Shown here piece by piece: positions 21,311 to 32,758 of a stretch of DNA of 64,000 bases. Source of the DNA: Umbilicaria muhlenbergii. Lineage: Eukaryota > Ascomycota > Lecanoromycetes > Umbilicariales > Umbilicariaceae. Within the stretch, counting starts at the first letter, position 1; the number at the start of each line of letters is the position of its first letter. The notes under the pieces were generated by a model, which saw nothing but the letters and a program-made list of their open reading frames with translations, was not told the DNA's origin and did not search any database. Position numbers and translations under genes: made by a program. The stretch covers positions 3,862,211 to 3,926,210 of the forward strand of contig KK106983.1 of NCBI GenBank assembly GCA_000611775.1, given 5' to 3'.

Positions 21311-21805
21311 CTACCAAAGTACCAATGCCTTCTCCGTAGCAACGCACTTCGTCAACTCCGCCATCTATTCTATATATTAGCAAGTACCATCACCATCTCT
21401 ACCCTTAGACTCATGTTGAACTCTCAGCCCATACCTGGTGCTTAACCGCATTTGCCCCTTTCAAGAACCCCGTCCCCTTCTCCCGCTCTCTGCTCATCTC
21501 ATCCGTGAGATACCCAGCATGGCCACCCGCCACTTCAGCATAACAACCAGTGGCGTACTGAAGATTGTTTTGGTGGTCGGTATCTGCGTGGCGAGTTTGT
21601 GAATAGTGGCGTATACATGTTGTAAGTTCTGGTGATGCTTATTGTATTATTCCTGAGTCAATTCGGCTAGGGTTATGAATTGATTGTATTTAGTAGTGGC
21701 TTCGTGAAGTTTAGCGGCCGCCGCGGGCGCTGAAGCTGGGAATGAAGTAAGAGCTTCAGCTGCTGGTGAAGGCAGAGTCTGACACAACCGAAAACCCTGT
21801 GACAT
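21311..21805 (-). pseudogene. Array member I (LVAAE-tail family), broken
   Basis: Starts MSQGFRLCQTLPSP at 21805 and reads AAAAKLHEATTKYNQFITL like its paralogues. It then meets an in-frame TAA just before YNKHHQNLQH, the family motif. A frame change follows, after which SREREKGTGFLKGANAVKHQ reaches a GTATGG donor at 21434. Exon 2 (21311-21364) reads MAELTKCVATEKALVLW and stops early. No GT donor lies close enough upstream of the TAA to splice it out. The TAA could come from CAA by a C-to-T change, as in RIP, but that is inference. Confidence 0.75.
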
Positions 21806-22049
21806 CTTACAATATTCAAGAGAGGAGATGGAAGTCTTGAACAGGTTGATGATGATGGTGCAACAGTCCAATTAGGAGTAGCACGACAGAAGAGATTGAG
21901 GATCGAATTGTACAGAAAAAGTGTGATGAAAGCTTGAGGGAGAACATGCAAGTATAACACATAGTAAGCCCTTTTCACTCCTTTAAGGTGTTATTGTTCA
22001 TTTGTCGCCTCATGAACCACCCTCGCCTCCTCCTCCTCTGCCTTGTGCA

Positions 22050-22552
22050 TCAACACCACCTTTTTCTCTGCGCCCTCTCCTCTGTTGTTGTCACCCCTGC
22101 CGCCCGCTCCTCTGCAGCAACGAGCTTCTCCAACTCCGACATCTGTTTGCATGTCAGCGCCTTTCTACATGATGCTGAGACTACTTTGCCATTACCTGCT
22201 TCTTGACTGCCTTCGCCTTCGTTATAAGTTCAATCCAAGTGTTCCTCTCCCTGCGCATGAATGTCGAAAGAGGACCAAGTTGCCCACCCCAATAGTTTTT
22301 CCCACTATCACCGTGGACGTCCCCCAGTAGTCTGTTTTTGTTATCAATTGAGCGGGCCCTGGCCTGCAGCTTATGGAGTTCGTCGTGGTCGCTTTTGTAA
22401 CGCTTCTTGCATCCGTTCGCAAGATCTAAGAGATGACGGTATTCGCATTCGGCTTTGTTCAGTTTCCCGGCCGCTGTTGTTGGAGTGGAGGACAAGGTAT
22501 CTAGATCTCGGTACGCGGCCAGGACCCAGTCAGAAGGTTCGCGAGAGTCCAT
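22050..22552 (-). CDS. Array member J (LVAAE-tail family), 149 aa
   Basis: Last member of the array. Exon 1 is 22196-22552 and exon 2 is 22050-22142, with a 53-base GTAATG...CAG intron in phase 0. It begins MDSREPSDWVLAAY, has the motif YKSDHDELHKLQ and then RRERNTWIELITKAKAVKKQ. Exon 2 reads MSELEKLVAAEERAAG and ends with a basic stretch (QRKRWC). The frame also stays open for 117 codons upstream. I choose the ATG at 22552 because it gives an N-terminal length like that of the paralogues. Confidence 0.7.
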
Positions 22553-23454
22553 CTTTGTGGGATTCGAATAGACGTTCGAGTTGGAAGATGGATGGAACGA
22601 TGTTGATAATGCTGTCAGAATCAGGGATGTGAAAGAGGTGAGAAACAAGATGGGAACGATTGAGAGTGATGTGATGACATGGCGAGCTTCATTCACTCCA
22701 CCGAGTGATACATCCCGCAAATCACCAACGTTTGAGAACATAGGTCGGCTTTCTTCGCGTCGTGGACAGACGGCGTTTAGTAAGTTAAGGGAATGGAATG
22801 TGATGCTACAAAGAGAAAGTGATGCTTTGATAGTGATAATTGTGCTCATGCTTGTCGACGCTTGGATAAGAAAGGGAAGCAGGCATGAAGATGTGCAGGA
22901 CAACTCTTACTCAAGGCCACTGTGACGCTGTGAGAAGTTGCGGCAGGGCCTTCTTGTCACCTAACTGCGGACACGGCGTCATGGATCTCGTGCGAAAGGT
23001 TCGATTGATCGATTCCCATGCTCAAGCCATCAATCGGAAGCAGACATGTAGCAGCGATACGCAGGAGGCCCCTCGACGCATCAACTATTTCAAGACGCAA
23101 GGCTCGTATAAGCATCCACTGCAGTCCTCCTTATCAGAGGCGGACAGCGTGTTTTCATCTCATTGAACAAGTCTGTGCCTCTCCACGACCGAGTGGAGTA
23201 AGAGGTAGATTGGTCGCCACACAGTAGGCCCAGAAGTACCCACCAGCAGTGTTCGGCATGCGCCTTTCAAGCCCGTACAATATAAACTCGGCGACGCTGT
23301 CACCAGCCGGCACCCGAACCCGAACGTCCTTGCATAAGCTGCACCGTTGTGCCCTCCCCTGCCTTTCACACCGACGATTAATCGCCAAACGGCGACTAGT
23401 CAGTATTTTGTTTCATGTTTCTGGGCTAGCGCTGTGGTGAGAGGCTACTGCTCA

Positions 23455-23650
23455 ACACAAGTGGCAGTCCTCACTAAGCTGGGGGTCCCTTCAACTAGGC
23501 AACAATGACGACAGATGTCGAGATTGGTCAATGCAGAAACGATCAAAGCTATGGATCTCGACAACATCCACCTCCACGACTCCCCTATATCGCTTTCGCC
23601 GCTGTAGGATCGGGAGGGGCCCCAGCTGGCGACTGCCACTTGTTTTGGAC
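23455..23650 (+). repeat. Dispersed repeat, copy 1
   Basis: Matches 32403-32596 in the same orientation. Shared blocks include ACAAGTGGCAGTC, CAACAATGA-GACAGATG, TCAATGCAGA, TATCGCTTTCGC and AGGGGCCCCAGCTGG. By eye the copies are roughly three quarters identical, with small indels. No coding capacity is seen. Confidence 0.8.
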
Positions 23651-23726
23651 ACCGGCCGGGTGGCAGGCGGGAAATAAGCTTCCGAACCTTGCACCGGCCG
23701 GGACTGTGCCGTTGGCTTCGCATTGC

Positions 23727-23773
23727 TGCTTGTGCAGTGCTTGTGCAGTGCTTGTGCAGTGCTTGTGCAGTGT
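23727..23773. repeat. 11-bp tandem repeat, about four copies
   Basis: Unit TGCTTGTGCAG, nearly perfect. Confidence 0.85.
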
Positions 23774-24385
23774 TATGCAGCGTTGCTGTCACTGCTGTGC
23801 GAAGTTGTGCAAATAATGCACCGGCAATGGACCGGTTATGCAGAATATGGGGGTCGGCGGGACGCGGGAAGCGGATGGAAGGGGAGCCGACGATGCTTGT
23901 GCAGCGTGTGGCGCCACAGCAAGCCGCGGTGGCAGCTCCACTCGACTTGCCCGTGCCCAAATTACATGTAAGTTACATGGAAGATGATTCATATCGATGC
24001 GGAGTTAGCGGCCTTATCTCCCTTCGTGTCTCCTCCCTCCTTCCGCTTCTTCGGTCTGAAGTCATCCTCTTCTCCTGACCTTCCTGTCGTTCCCTCATCG
24101 TGCGTCTTGTGCTGTCTTCCTTCGTTGCTGACATCATTGATTGATGTACGAGTCGCGTCGGCATTAAGGTATCCCCGCCCTCGCTAGCGTGCGGGAAGAG
24201 ATTAAGCCTCGAGTGTGACAGGTGAAGCCGAAGACTTGGCCGGAAGGTACCGTCTCTCATACACAACCCACTTCCACTTCCCCTTCCCACATCGTCAGAG
24301 CACTCCAGGCGACGCCTTTCTAGCTCATTGAATCGGGATTAAATGATGCTGACGATGGCGATCCCAATCAGCTTCTTTCATTTCC

Positions 24386-26341
24386 ATGGCGGAACCAATC
24401 CCCCAAGAACCACCCGTGCTGTCGCAGCGCGAAAAGTATCGCGAAGAACTGGCATTCGACGAAGGCCACGACGCCGACCTACCGACCAACGAGGAGGAAC
24501 CCATTCCAGCTGAGCAGTCCTCGTCGCGAGCTACCACCGAAGTCGAACCAGAGATAGATCACAATCCCGACCTCGAGGCTGGCGCGCAGAGGAGACCATC
24601 CACAGACAAAGAAGTGGCCGTAGCTCAACCAGCAGAGCCTGTCGACCCAAACGTCGTGTCATGGGATGGACCCGATGACCCAGCTAATCCCATCAACTGG
24701 TCCGAGAAGCTGAAGTGGTCCAACATTGCCGTCATCTCCTCCATCACCTTCCTCACGTACAGACCCGCCCACACACGCATGTCCGTACCGCGCTAACCAA
24801 TTCCACAGACCCCTCGCATCCTCCATGTTCGCGCCCGGCGTCCCGGAAGTGATGAGAGAATTCAACTCCAACAGTGAAGAACTCGCCTCCTTCGTCGTCT
24901 CCGTCTACATCCTAGGCTACGCCTTCGGCCCTCTCCTCATCGCGCCCCTCTCCGAACTCTACGGTCGCCTCCCCATCTACCACGTCTGCAACGTTCTCTT
25001 CGTAATCTTCACCGTCGCATGCGCCGTCAGCAGCAACCTGGGCATGTTGATCGCTTTCCGGTTTCTAGAAGGATGCGTCGGATCTGCGCCGTTAACAATA
25101 GGCGGTGGGACAATCGCGGATATGATCGTGCAGGAGAAGCGAGGGAAATCAATGGCCATCTGGGCAATGGGGCCGTTACTGGGTCCGGTCATCGGTCCCG
25201 TCGCGGGTGGATTCTTGACCCAGGCCAAGGGATGGAGATGGGTGTTCTGGGTGATTGCCATTGCTGTTCGTGTCTCCCCCCTCCCACCCTCCCCGAACAC
25301 CTCTTCCATCACCCCACTAACAACCCCCACCCAGGCCGGCGCCATCTCCATCTTCGCACTCTTCTTCCTCCGCGAAACCTACCCCCCAACCCTCCTCGAG
25401 CGCAAAACCCGCCGCCTCCGCCGCGAAAGCGGCAACCAAGCCCTGCGATCCAAACTCGACTCCGGCCTCTCCCCCCCGGACTTCTTCAAACGCTCCATCA
25501 TCCGCCCCGCCATAATGCTCGTCTTCTCCCCCATCGTGCTCGCCATGTCGACCTTCATGGCCGTCGTCTACGGCTACCTGTACCTGCTCTTCACCACCAT
25601 CACCCAAGTCTTCGAAGGCTCCTACCGCTTCTCGCAAGGGACGGTCGGGCTCACGTACCTGGGCATCGGCGTCGGCATGTTGGCCGGCCTGGTCGTGTTC
25701 GGGGTGGCGAGCGATGCGATTGTGAAGCGGAAGAGCGCCAGGGGGGAGATGAAGCCGGAATATCGACTGCCGCCCATGATCCCGGGGGCGGTCTTCGTGC
25801 CGGTGGGGCTGTTCTGGTACGGCTGGAGTGCGCAGTACAAGGTGCATTGGATCAGTCCGATACTGGGGACGAGCTTTGTGGGGGTGGGCATGTTGGCGAC
25901 GTTTGTGCGTTTTGTGTTCCCTATACCTAACTTCCCCCTCCCTCCCTCTCTCCCACCACCTGCGCTCTTTCAAGCAAGCCGCCGCATCTGTTGACGACCT
26001 GCCTCTTGTATATACCTTCATACCTCATTTCCCCTTACTTCCTTCACCATTGCTACCCACTGGCGGTCACTGACGACTCATACCAGATGCCCATCCAAAC
26101 CTACCTCGTCGACGCCTTCACCCTGCACGCCGCGTCCGCCATGGCCGCCTCGACCGTGCTCCGCTCCCTCGCCGGCGCCCTCCTCCCGCTCGCGGGCCAG
26201 AAAATGTACCGCACCCTCGGCCTCGGCTGGGGCAACAGTCTGCTGGGCTTTATCGCCTTGGCGCTGTGTCCGATCCCGTGGGTGTTTTACAAATACGGGG
26301 AGAGGATCCGGAAGAGTCCGCGGTTTAGGGTTGTGCTGTGA
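24386..26341 (+). CDS. MFS drug:H+ antiporter (DHA1 family)
   Basis: Plasma-membrane transporter of the fungal multidrug/polyamine type; the substrate cannot be read from sequence. Exons 24386-24756, 24809-25265, 25335-25904 and 26087-26341 give 550 residues. An acidic cytosolic N-terminus of about 95 residues ends in DDPANPINWS, the usual motif before the first helix. Motif A is in PLSELYGRLPIY and the antiporter motif C in GPLLGPVIGPVAGGF. The central loop is basic (LLERKTRRLRRES). The C-terminal helices end KYGERIRKSPRFRVVL. The second intron has a GTTCGT donor and the third is long (182 bases). Phases agree throughout, but those two boundaries are the least certain. Confidence 0.9.
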
Positions 26342-28377
26342 TTGTGGTGCATGGGGGGGGGCGCTTAGATGGATAGATGGATAGATGGATGTAGATGTAT
26401 GGGGACAGGGACAGGAACATAGGGGATTCTGGACTAGGATGCGCGGCGTGGAATGCGGAGATAGGCTGATTACTAGACCCGTCATCGCGTTCGAATCCCT
26501 GCACCTGGCCGTTTTCCATAACCTGTGATTGTGTCAATCAACCAACAAACAAACGCCGCAAGGGAATTATTCCCAGAGGGGTCATCTTCATCATCTTCAT
26601 CCTACCTCTGTTTTTTTCCTCCCGAGTGACTGACTGACTGACTTTCCCCCCCCCTTCATCCTGTTCTGTTCTGTTCATTTCATACAGCCTACCTACCTAC
26701 CTACTTCCCTACTGCTCGTTATCATCCCTCCCTCTTCCCTCACCCTACTCTCGACCCTCGTCTCGTCTCGCTCCTCGGCCCTCTGCTTTCGCGTCGTCGT
26801 CGTCATTGGCACCAGCGCATTGGTATTGGTGCAACTTCGCTGGGCGGGATCTTCTGCCGCGAGGAATTCTGTGTCGTCCCTTCATTGCAAGGACCCCCTT
26901 GGGGGTATGAAGTGCAGGTGGATGAGAAGAGGAGAAGTGAATCAGTGAAGAGATAGATGATCCCCAGTGTGTCTTCCTACCTCCCGCCTGTTTGATATCT
27001 GCCTCCGCTTTCCACGAACGAACGAACGAGATATGCTACTGCGTGTACCTCTCATGGCTTTGCTTTCCTTTCCCACGCTCCCGACCAGGCGGTCGGCTGA
27101 TGGCAGCGCGGATCGAACTGTAGAGACAAGCTTTGCTGGTGGGAATAGAGCGGTCAAAGGTGCTCGTGCAGCTACTGGCTGGACTCGTGATGGTGTGAGT
27201 AGTAGATGCGACTATAGTGAGCGTTAGAAAATGGTTGCTGGATGGAGTGGATGAGATGCTTGATATTTGGCACAACTGTGCCCGTTAAGGAGGATGAGCC
27301 CCTGGTATCAATGGGGTTGGGGCGGGGCTGGTATTGTGGTGATGGGTGGGAGGGGTGGGGAGGTGGAGAGGTGGAGAGGTAGCCCTCAGGGCTTTGGTGT
27401 TGCTTTCGTACTTATGTGGGATGTGCAATTTGGGGATCCTCATTCTGTATGTTGTCATTAGCTTTGTGATTGGAAGGCTCCTTTTCCTCTTTGGCTTCTC
27501 TATTACTGTCTTTTCCGGACCCTCGGGCTGAGGTATTGTAGGGTAATCCAGGAGCATTCCGCGTACAAAATGATGAATTAAACAGGCACGACAGGTTAAA
27601 CCAGCTGCATTCAAGATGACCCAGGAACAAAGACAAACATCAAATACTGTAACAGTCGACTCAGTTCTGCCAGGGTCATTGAAGCGCCTTATTCATGATC
27701 TCATCAACCTCGCCCAAGACATAGCGAGCGAAAATCCAGAGCTGAAGCAGAAGAAGTAAGGTCAAAAGCGGCTATAACAGAGTGAACTGTGTAACAAGAC
27801 AACAAACACCACAAATCGATACCACACCAGCGCCTAGTAGTGAATGTCCCTCGCAGGCTCCGCACGAACCTTTACCTTCCCAGCCCAAACCGACACGAAC
27901 GCTGAGGTCAACCTAATACAGATTCATCCCATAATACAGATTCATCCCATAATACAGATTCATCCCATCTCTTCCCATTCAATTTACCGATACCACAAGA
28001 CTAGACACACACATAAGAGCTGAAGTATAGAATAGCGGCGTGTCCGCTACCCCGCTTGCCTAGCTGCGAACTCGAACAATCAGGGTCTTAGGACGGTTGG
28101 TCAAAACGAGGAGGCAACGGACGTAGAGTGGTGTGTGTGACAAGGACCGTCGCTGGCGAGGGCTGCTGGATTAAAGGAAGTGAGATGCTCGAAGGCCGGC
28201 GCAGAGGAGGATGGTGGATGAGCTTGCTATGATACGAGGTTGGAGGCGGTGCATAGCCTAAAGATGCGGTGGACTGCCGTGGCCAGAGGTTGTAGGGCGA
28301 TCTTATTCCCTATTCCGAACGGAAAGACTTGGTGCGTAGGTCGCTCGGGCCTAGATAGCAACTGCTACAGTAGAATA
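26342..28377. other. Gene-poor region with simple repeats and one possible 47-codon frame
   Basis: Simple repeats occur at 26370-26400 (GATGGATA), 26623-26645 (TGAC), 26687-26705 (CTAC) and 27913-27967 (three copies of an 18-bp unit AATACAGATTCATCCCAT). A 47-codon frame at 27616-27759 (+), MTQEQRQTSNTVT...LKQKK, has a helical look and may be a small gene or chance. Nothing else is supported. Confidence 0.35.
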
Positions 28378-31300
28378 TCAACGTCGATAATATAGCCCCC
28401 AAATCTTCTTTTCTGCTTCCGAAAACTCGGGGAGTCGACCTTCGTCCCACATAGCCCATAATCTTGCTGCTGCTAGAGACATTCCGTCGTCACTGCTCTG
28501 TGAATAGTGAGAAGGGTGGTGTACGACAATATGGTCCCGGGAAAGCAGCAGCTTGCAGATCGCTACGGACCCAGCCTTCATCGCCATCAACACTGGTGTA
28601 TACCGTTCCAAATTTACAGCATTCACCTCAATATCAGGGTGAGCCAGTAGAAGCTTGACAGCTCCGTCACGACCCTGCCCTGCCGCTTGAGATAAGGCAG
28701 TAGAACCTCTGGCATTAGCAGCATTCACCTCAATGTCAGGGTGAGCCAGTAAAAGCTTAACAGCTCCGTTACTTGCTGCTTCAGATAGGGCAGTAGAACC
28801 TCCAGCACCAGCAGCATTCACCTCAATGTCAGGGTGAGCCAGTAAAAGCTTAACAGCTCCGTTACTTGCTGCTTCAGATAGGGCAGTAGAACCTCCAGCA
28901 CCAGCAGCATTCACCTCAATGTCAGGGTGAGCCAGTAAAAGCTTAACAGCTCCGTTACTTGCTGCTTCAGATAGGGCAGTAGAACCTCCAGCACCAGCAG
29001 CATTCACCTCAATGTCAGGGTGAGCCAGTAAAAGCTTAACAGCTCCGTTACTTGCTGCTTCAGATAGGGCAGTAGAACCTCCAGCACCAGCAGCATTCAC
29101 CTCAATGTCAGGGTGAGCCAGTAGAAGCTTGACAGCTCCGTCACGACCCCGCTCTGCCGCTTCAGATAGGGCAGTGAAACCTCTGGCATGAGCAGCATTC
29201 ACCTCAATGTCAGGGTGAGCCAGTAGTAACTTGACTATTATGTCATAACCATGACGTGATGCACCATGTAGGGCAGTAGAACCTCCGGTATCAGCAGCAT
29301 TCACCTCAATGTCAGGATGAGCCAATAACTCGCCAACTATCGTGTGACAGTTCTGTCGTATTGCCGAATGTAGGGCGGTCATGCCACTTAGAGAAGACAC
29401 GTTATTAACATTAACATCATCGCGGGCCAGAAGCAGTCTGACAACCGCTGAGTTTTGCTTCTCAACTGCCCAGTGGAGCGGAGTTGACCCGGCGTCTTCT
29501 TTGGCATCTGCCGTGAGTCCCGTATTCAGTAGAGCCTCCACCAACTCCTTTGAGCCGAAACCCGCAGCGAATTGTAATGCTGATAACCTGAGAGGCGTCT
29601 CCATCCAAAAGGCCTTGTCCATCCAGAATATGAGCTCGGTCGCAGTATTCAGCTTGAAAGTGGAGGAAAAGAATTCCAGTGTCATAGTCCTAATAGGCTC
29701 TGATGACATGTCTCTGGCATGCTTGGCCCAATGAATAGCAGTGTATTTAAGGAGAGGGTACTTGTTCAACAAGGGCTTGAACGCATGATCGGTGATCATG
29801 TACATAGGCAGACGCCTTGAGAGTCTTCCTTTATATGAATCATGATCATGATGCCGGCGTTCCTTGTTAAATTGAGCTGTTACTTGCCCAAGTCCGTGAA
29901 ATGAAAGGTAGGTCAAACAGATTTCCATGATACTAGTGTGGCATTCGATTGAGCGCCGCTCCCAGACACGTTCGAAGTACTCCTGAGTGGTGTAGTGCAC
30001 CAGGCGAATTATCTGACTTTCTTCATCCACTACCACCAAGCCAGCGCAAGATGCAATCATTTCATCTGGATCAGGCAGGTTCTCTTCGTCGAGCTCCGGA
30101 TCGTCCAACTCCACTGCCAGAGCGTGCTGAAGCTCTAAGACAGTTAACGGTCGCAGAGCGAAGATAATCCAGGTGAGTGCTTTGTCCGCCAGATTCCGAA
30201 ATCCCGGTTTTTGGTTGCTGATTCTCTCCATGGCTTGATTATAAGCAACATCCAGAGCGTCCGACCCCTTAGGCAAATCCTCCAAGGCGGCCTTCACATC
30301 CCTCGTCGTTATCTTGTCCACCAAGGAGTCGAGGTGAAGCTGTGCAAGCAAAAACCTTGGAAGAGGTCAGGTAGTGCATCTAGACGGACGATGAGGGGCA
30401 CATACATTCCATCGACAGCATTGACGATCTCGCGCTCTATACGTTCTTGTAGAGTAATATTTCGCGTAACACAGCTTGGAAGCCGGTGCATTTGACCTTG
30501 AAGGTATGTCCGCACATCACCTTCGCTCGCTTTGATCTCCAGTCTCACTGCATCTTTGAAGTCTTGTATTATCGTGGGAATCGGCCGTGATGTAGCAGCC
30601 AAGTTGATGTCGCACTTAGACTGAAGATCACAGATATATGAGAGAACATCGCGGCGCGTGACATCTGAGTCAGAGCACTCATCCAGGGCATCCAGCATGA
30701 TAAAAATCTTGGAATATCTGCATGCCTCGATTTCCAGTAGATCACAGACTTCCCGGAGGGTTGGCCGGCTTTTGCTCCGCAAGTGAGTTTGGTAGAGATT
30801 TGATGCTTCCTTCGAGATCAAATCTTGCCCTTGAATAAGTTGTCTCAACAAACTTGAGAAGATATTCAAAGGAGTCTGCTCCATATGAAGTTTGTATCTG
30901 CAGTAGATGAATGCGACGCCAACGTTTTCTCCGCGGAAGGTATTTCTGAGATGGTCTATCACAATGGACGCCATGATCGTTTTGCCGGCTCCAGGAATCC
31001 CCGGACAGAACAAGGTCTGCCGTGATCCATTCGTCCAGGCCTTAAATTTGAGTGATTCAAGCAGCCATGTTCCGGTGCCTTCCTGTCTTCTGGCAAAAGC
31101 ATCGTTCTGTTGGGTCGAATAGTCAAGTGGAGATAGCCAATCTAGAATTTCCTGATGCTGTTGATTCAATTGCTGTCGTTTGAGATGTTGTTCTATCTCA
31201 GTCACACCGGCTTGCGTTTGCTTCCTTCAAATAATAAGCGATATAACGATCGAAGCTTTGAGGAGGATGCCAACCTTGCTAAACTACTATTGAGGGAATC

Positions 31301-31741
31301 TAGCATAGCGACATTTGAGGCAATACGCGACCGAAGTTTCGTTACCTCATCTTGATCCCAAGTTATCTTCTTCCATGCCTTCTGAGACTTGGCTTTGAAG
31401 CTTCCAGAATCCGCCTCCAAGGTGTGGAATTTAGTTATCAGGGCGTTTAGCGCATCTAGAACATCCTGACAACCTTGCAAGAGAGATTTTAGATCCTTAT
31501 CCTCCTTTTCAGAGAGCTCACGGTGCTTCATAGAGTCGGTGACATCTTGGAGAACAAGTGAAAGGCCGGCAACCCTAATAAATTATAAGCAGGGTGGCGG
31601 TAAACATGGGTGGGTTGTAGCTAACTCTGAGCGAATGGCTTTGAATTGAGCACCCGAGTCAGAAAATCTCTTATGGACTTCGCGGGCGAGTGTAGCGACA
31701 GCTATGACGTCCCCCACTCCAACACCGAAGGGAAGACCCAT
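28378..31741 (-). CDS. NACHT-ankyrin NLR-like protein
   Basis: STAND-class receptor ATPase of the kind linked to fungal non-self recognition and programmed cell death. Exons 31626-31741, 31275-31574, 30406-31224 and 28378-30355 join in phase to 1,070 residues; introns are 51, 50 and 50 bases. The N-terminal region (MGLPFGVGVGDVIAVATLA onward, about 140 residues) is helical and resembles the leading domain of fungal NACHT proteins. Walker A is GIPGAGKT near residue 214 and Walker B is IFIMLDALDEC. A winged-helix-like segment follows with the usual VHYTTQEYF motif. From about residue 670 come ankyrin repeats, four of them near-identical 31-residue units. The donors of introns 1 and 2 (GTTAGC, GTTGGC) are unusual but keep the frame. 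Confidence 0.88.
28737..29110. repeat. 93-bp tandem repeat encoding identical ankyrin units
   Basis: Four successive 93-bp units inside the NLR gene are almost identical in DNA, including silent positions. They encode AVKLLLAHPDIEVNAAGAG followed by GSTALSEAASNG. The flanking ankyrin units are more diverged. Confidence 0.92.
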
Positions 31742-32758
31742 CTCGTTGTAGATTTGCTGGACTGTGACAGGACAGCGCGGATTCAGGCTTTACGAAGTGT
31801 ATGCCTAGGTGATCAGGTGGTTGCGTGAACATTTAAATCATAGTGTCTGGGCCAGCGTTGTTGCTCCGCGTTGCAAGCGGCAGAGGCAGGTCCCAAGAAG
31901 TCGAGGGTTGCAACTGAACTTTCGCGGCAATGACAAGCAGGCTGGAAAAGATGGCTAGAATGATGGGTGAAACCACAGTCAGGCCTATGCGACCGAGGAG
32001 AGTATTGCAGATGAGAGTGTCTTCGGATGAAAGTGCGATCGAAGTGCAAGGCTCCAGCGGAACATGGTGTAGCACAAGATCCAAGCGGTTGCCTGGAAAG
32101 AACATCGGAGGCAAGAGGCAAGCGGCAACACAAGACCACAAGTTCTAGGATTACAAATGCGCAAACAAGGCTGCTTGAGTGAAACAGTGTATGGCTACTT
32201 GCTACGCTTCGTACGAGCTCAGTTCTGCTCTATCACTAGAATCTGAATTAATCTCGGCATCCAAGGCATATGTTTCTCGCAATAGTGCTCAAACCGCAAG
32301 CTAAGAACGACTGGGAGGCTGTCTGGCTGTCTGGCCGTCTGGCTGTGTGTAATTGGTACGCTTCTATGTGAAGCATGCGAGGGTGCGAGGCAGGCTTGTG
32401 CACAAAACAAGTGGCAGTCTTCAGCTGGGATCCCCTCAACCACTCAACAATGAAGACAGATGGTAAGGACCGATCAATGCAGAGATGGTAGAAGACATGA
32501 ATGCCTACAACATTCACTTCAACAATTTACATGTATCGCTTTCGCTGTTGGAGTATTGAGAGGGGCCCCAGCTGGAGACTGCAGCTTATCTTGGGCACAG
32601 GTGCATGTCTGCTGGTAGATAAGATCTTCGTTATCTGTCAACCTAATCTTAGCCCCACACGCCAACGGCCAGGCCATAAGCATCACGATGCGGTCAAATC
32701 TCGATTTCGACAAGTTGGCAGAGGATGTACTTCTCCAACTGCCTCCTCTGCCGTCACG
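31742..32758. other. Spacer between divergent NLR and GGT genes
   Basis: Holds the second copy of the dispersed repeat. Open frames at 31813-32141 have no family features. This region would contain both promoters, since the two genes are transcribed away from each other. Confidence 0.4.
32403..32596 (+). repeat. Dispersed repeat, copy 2
   Basis: Same-orientation partner of 23455-23650. It ends about 160 bases upstream of the GGT start codon, so it may contribute to that promoter. Confidence 0.8.

Larger units (their letters stand above)
22553..24385. other. Gene-poor region with two repeats
   Basis: No convincing gene. It contains one copy of a dispersed repeat (23455-23650, see separate entry) and an 11-bp tandem repeat TGCTTGTGCAG at about 23727-23773. 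The last 300 bases are CT-rich promoter-like sequence for the MFS gene. Confidence 0.4.

Noticed and set aside
26440-26520. A second tRNA suggested by GCGTTCGAATCCCTGC
   Set aside because: The B-box-like string is present, but the flanking bases do not form a T stem and no A box or acceptor stem is found.
28378-30351. The ankyrin part as a separate gene
   Set aside because: A 50-base phase-consistent intron joins it to the NACHT part, restoring the usual GMFLLAQLHLDSL junction.
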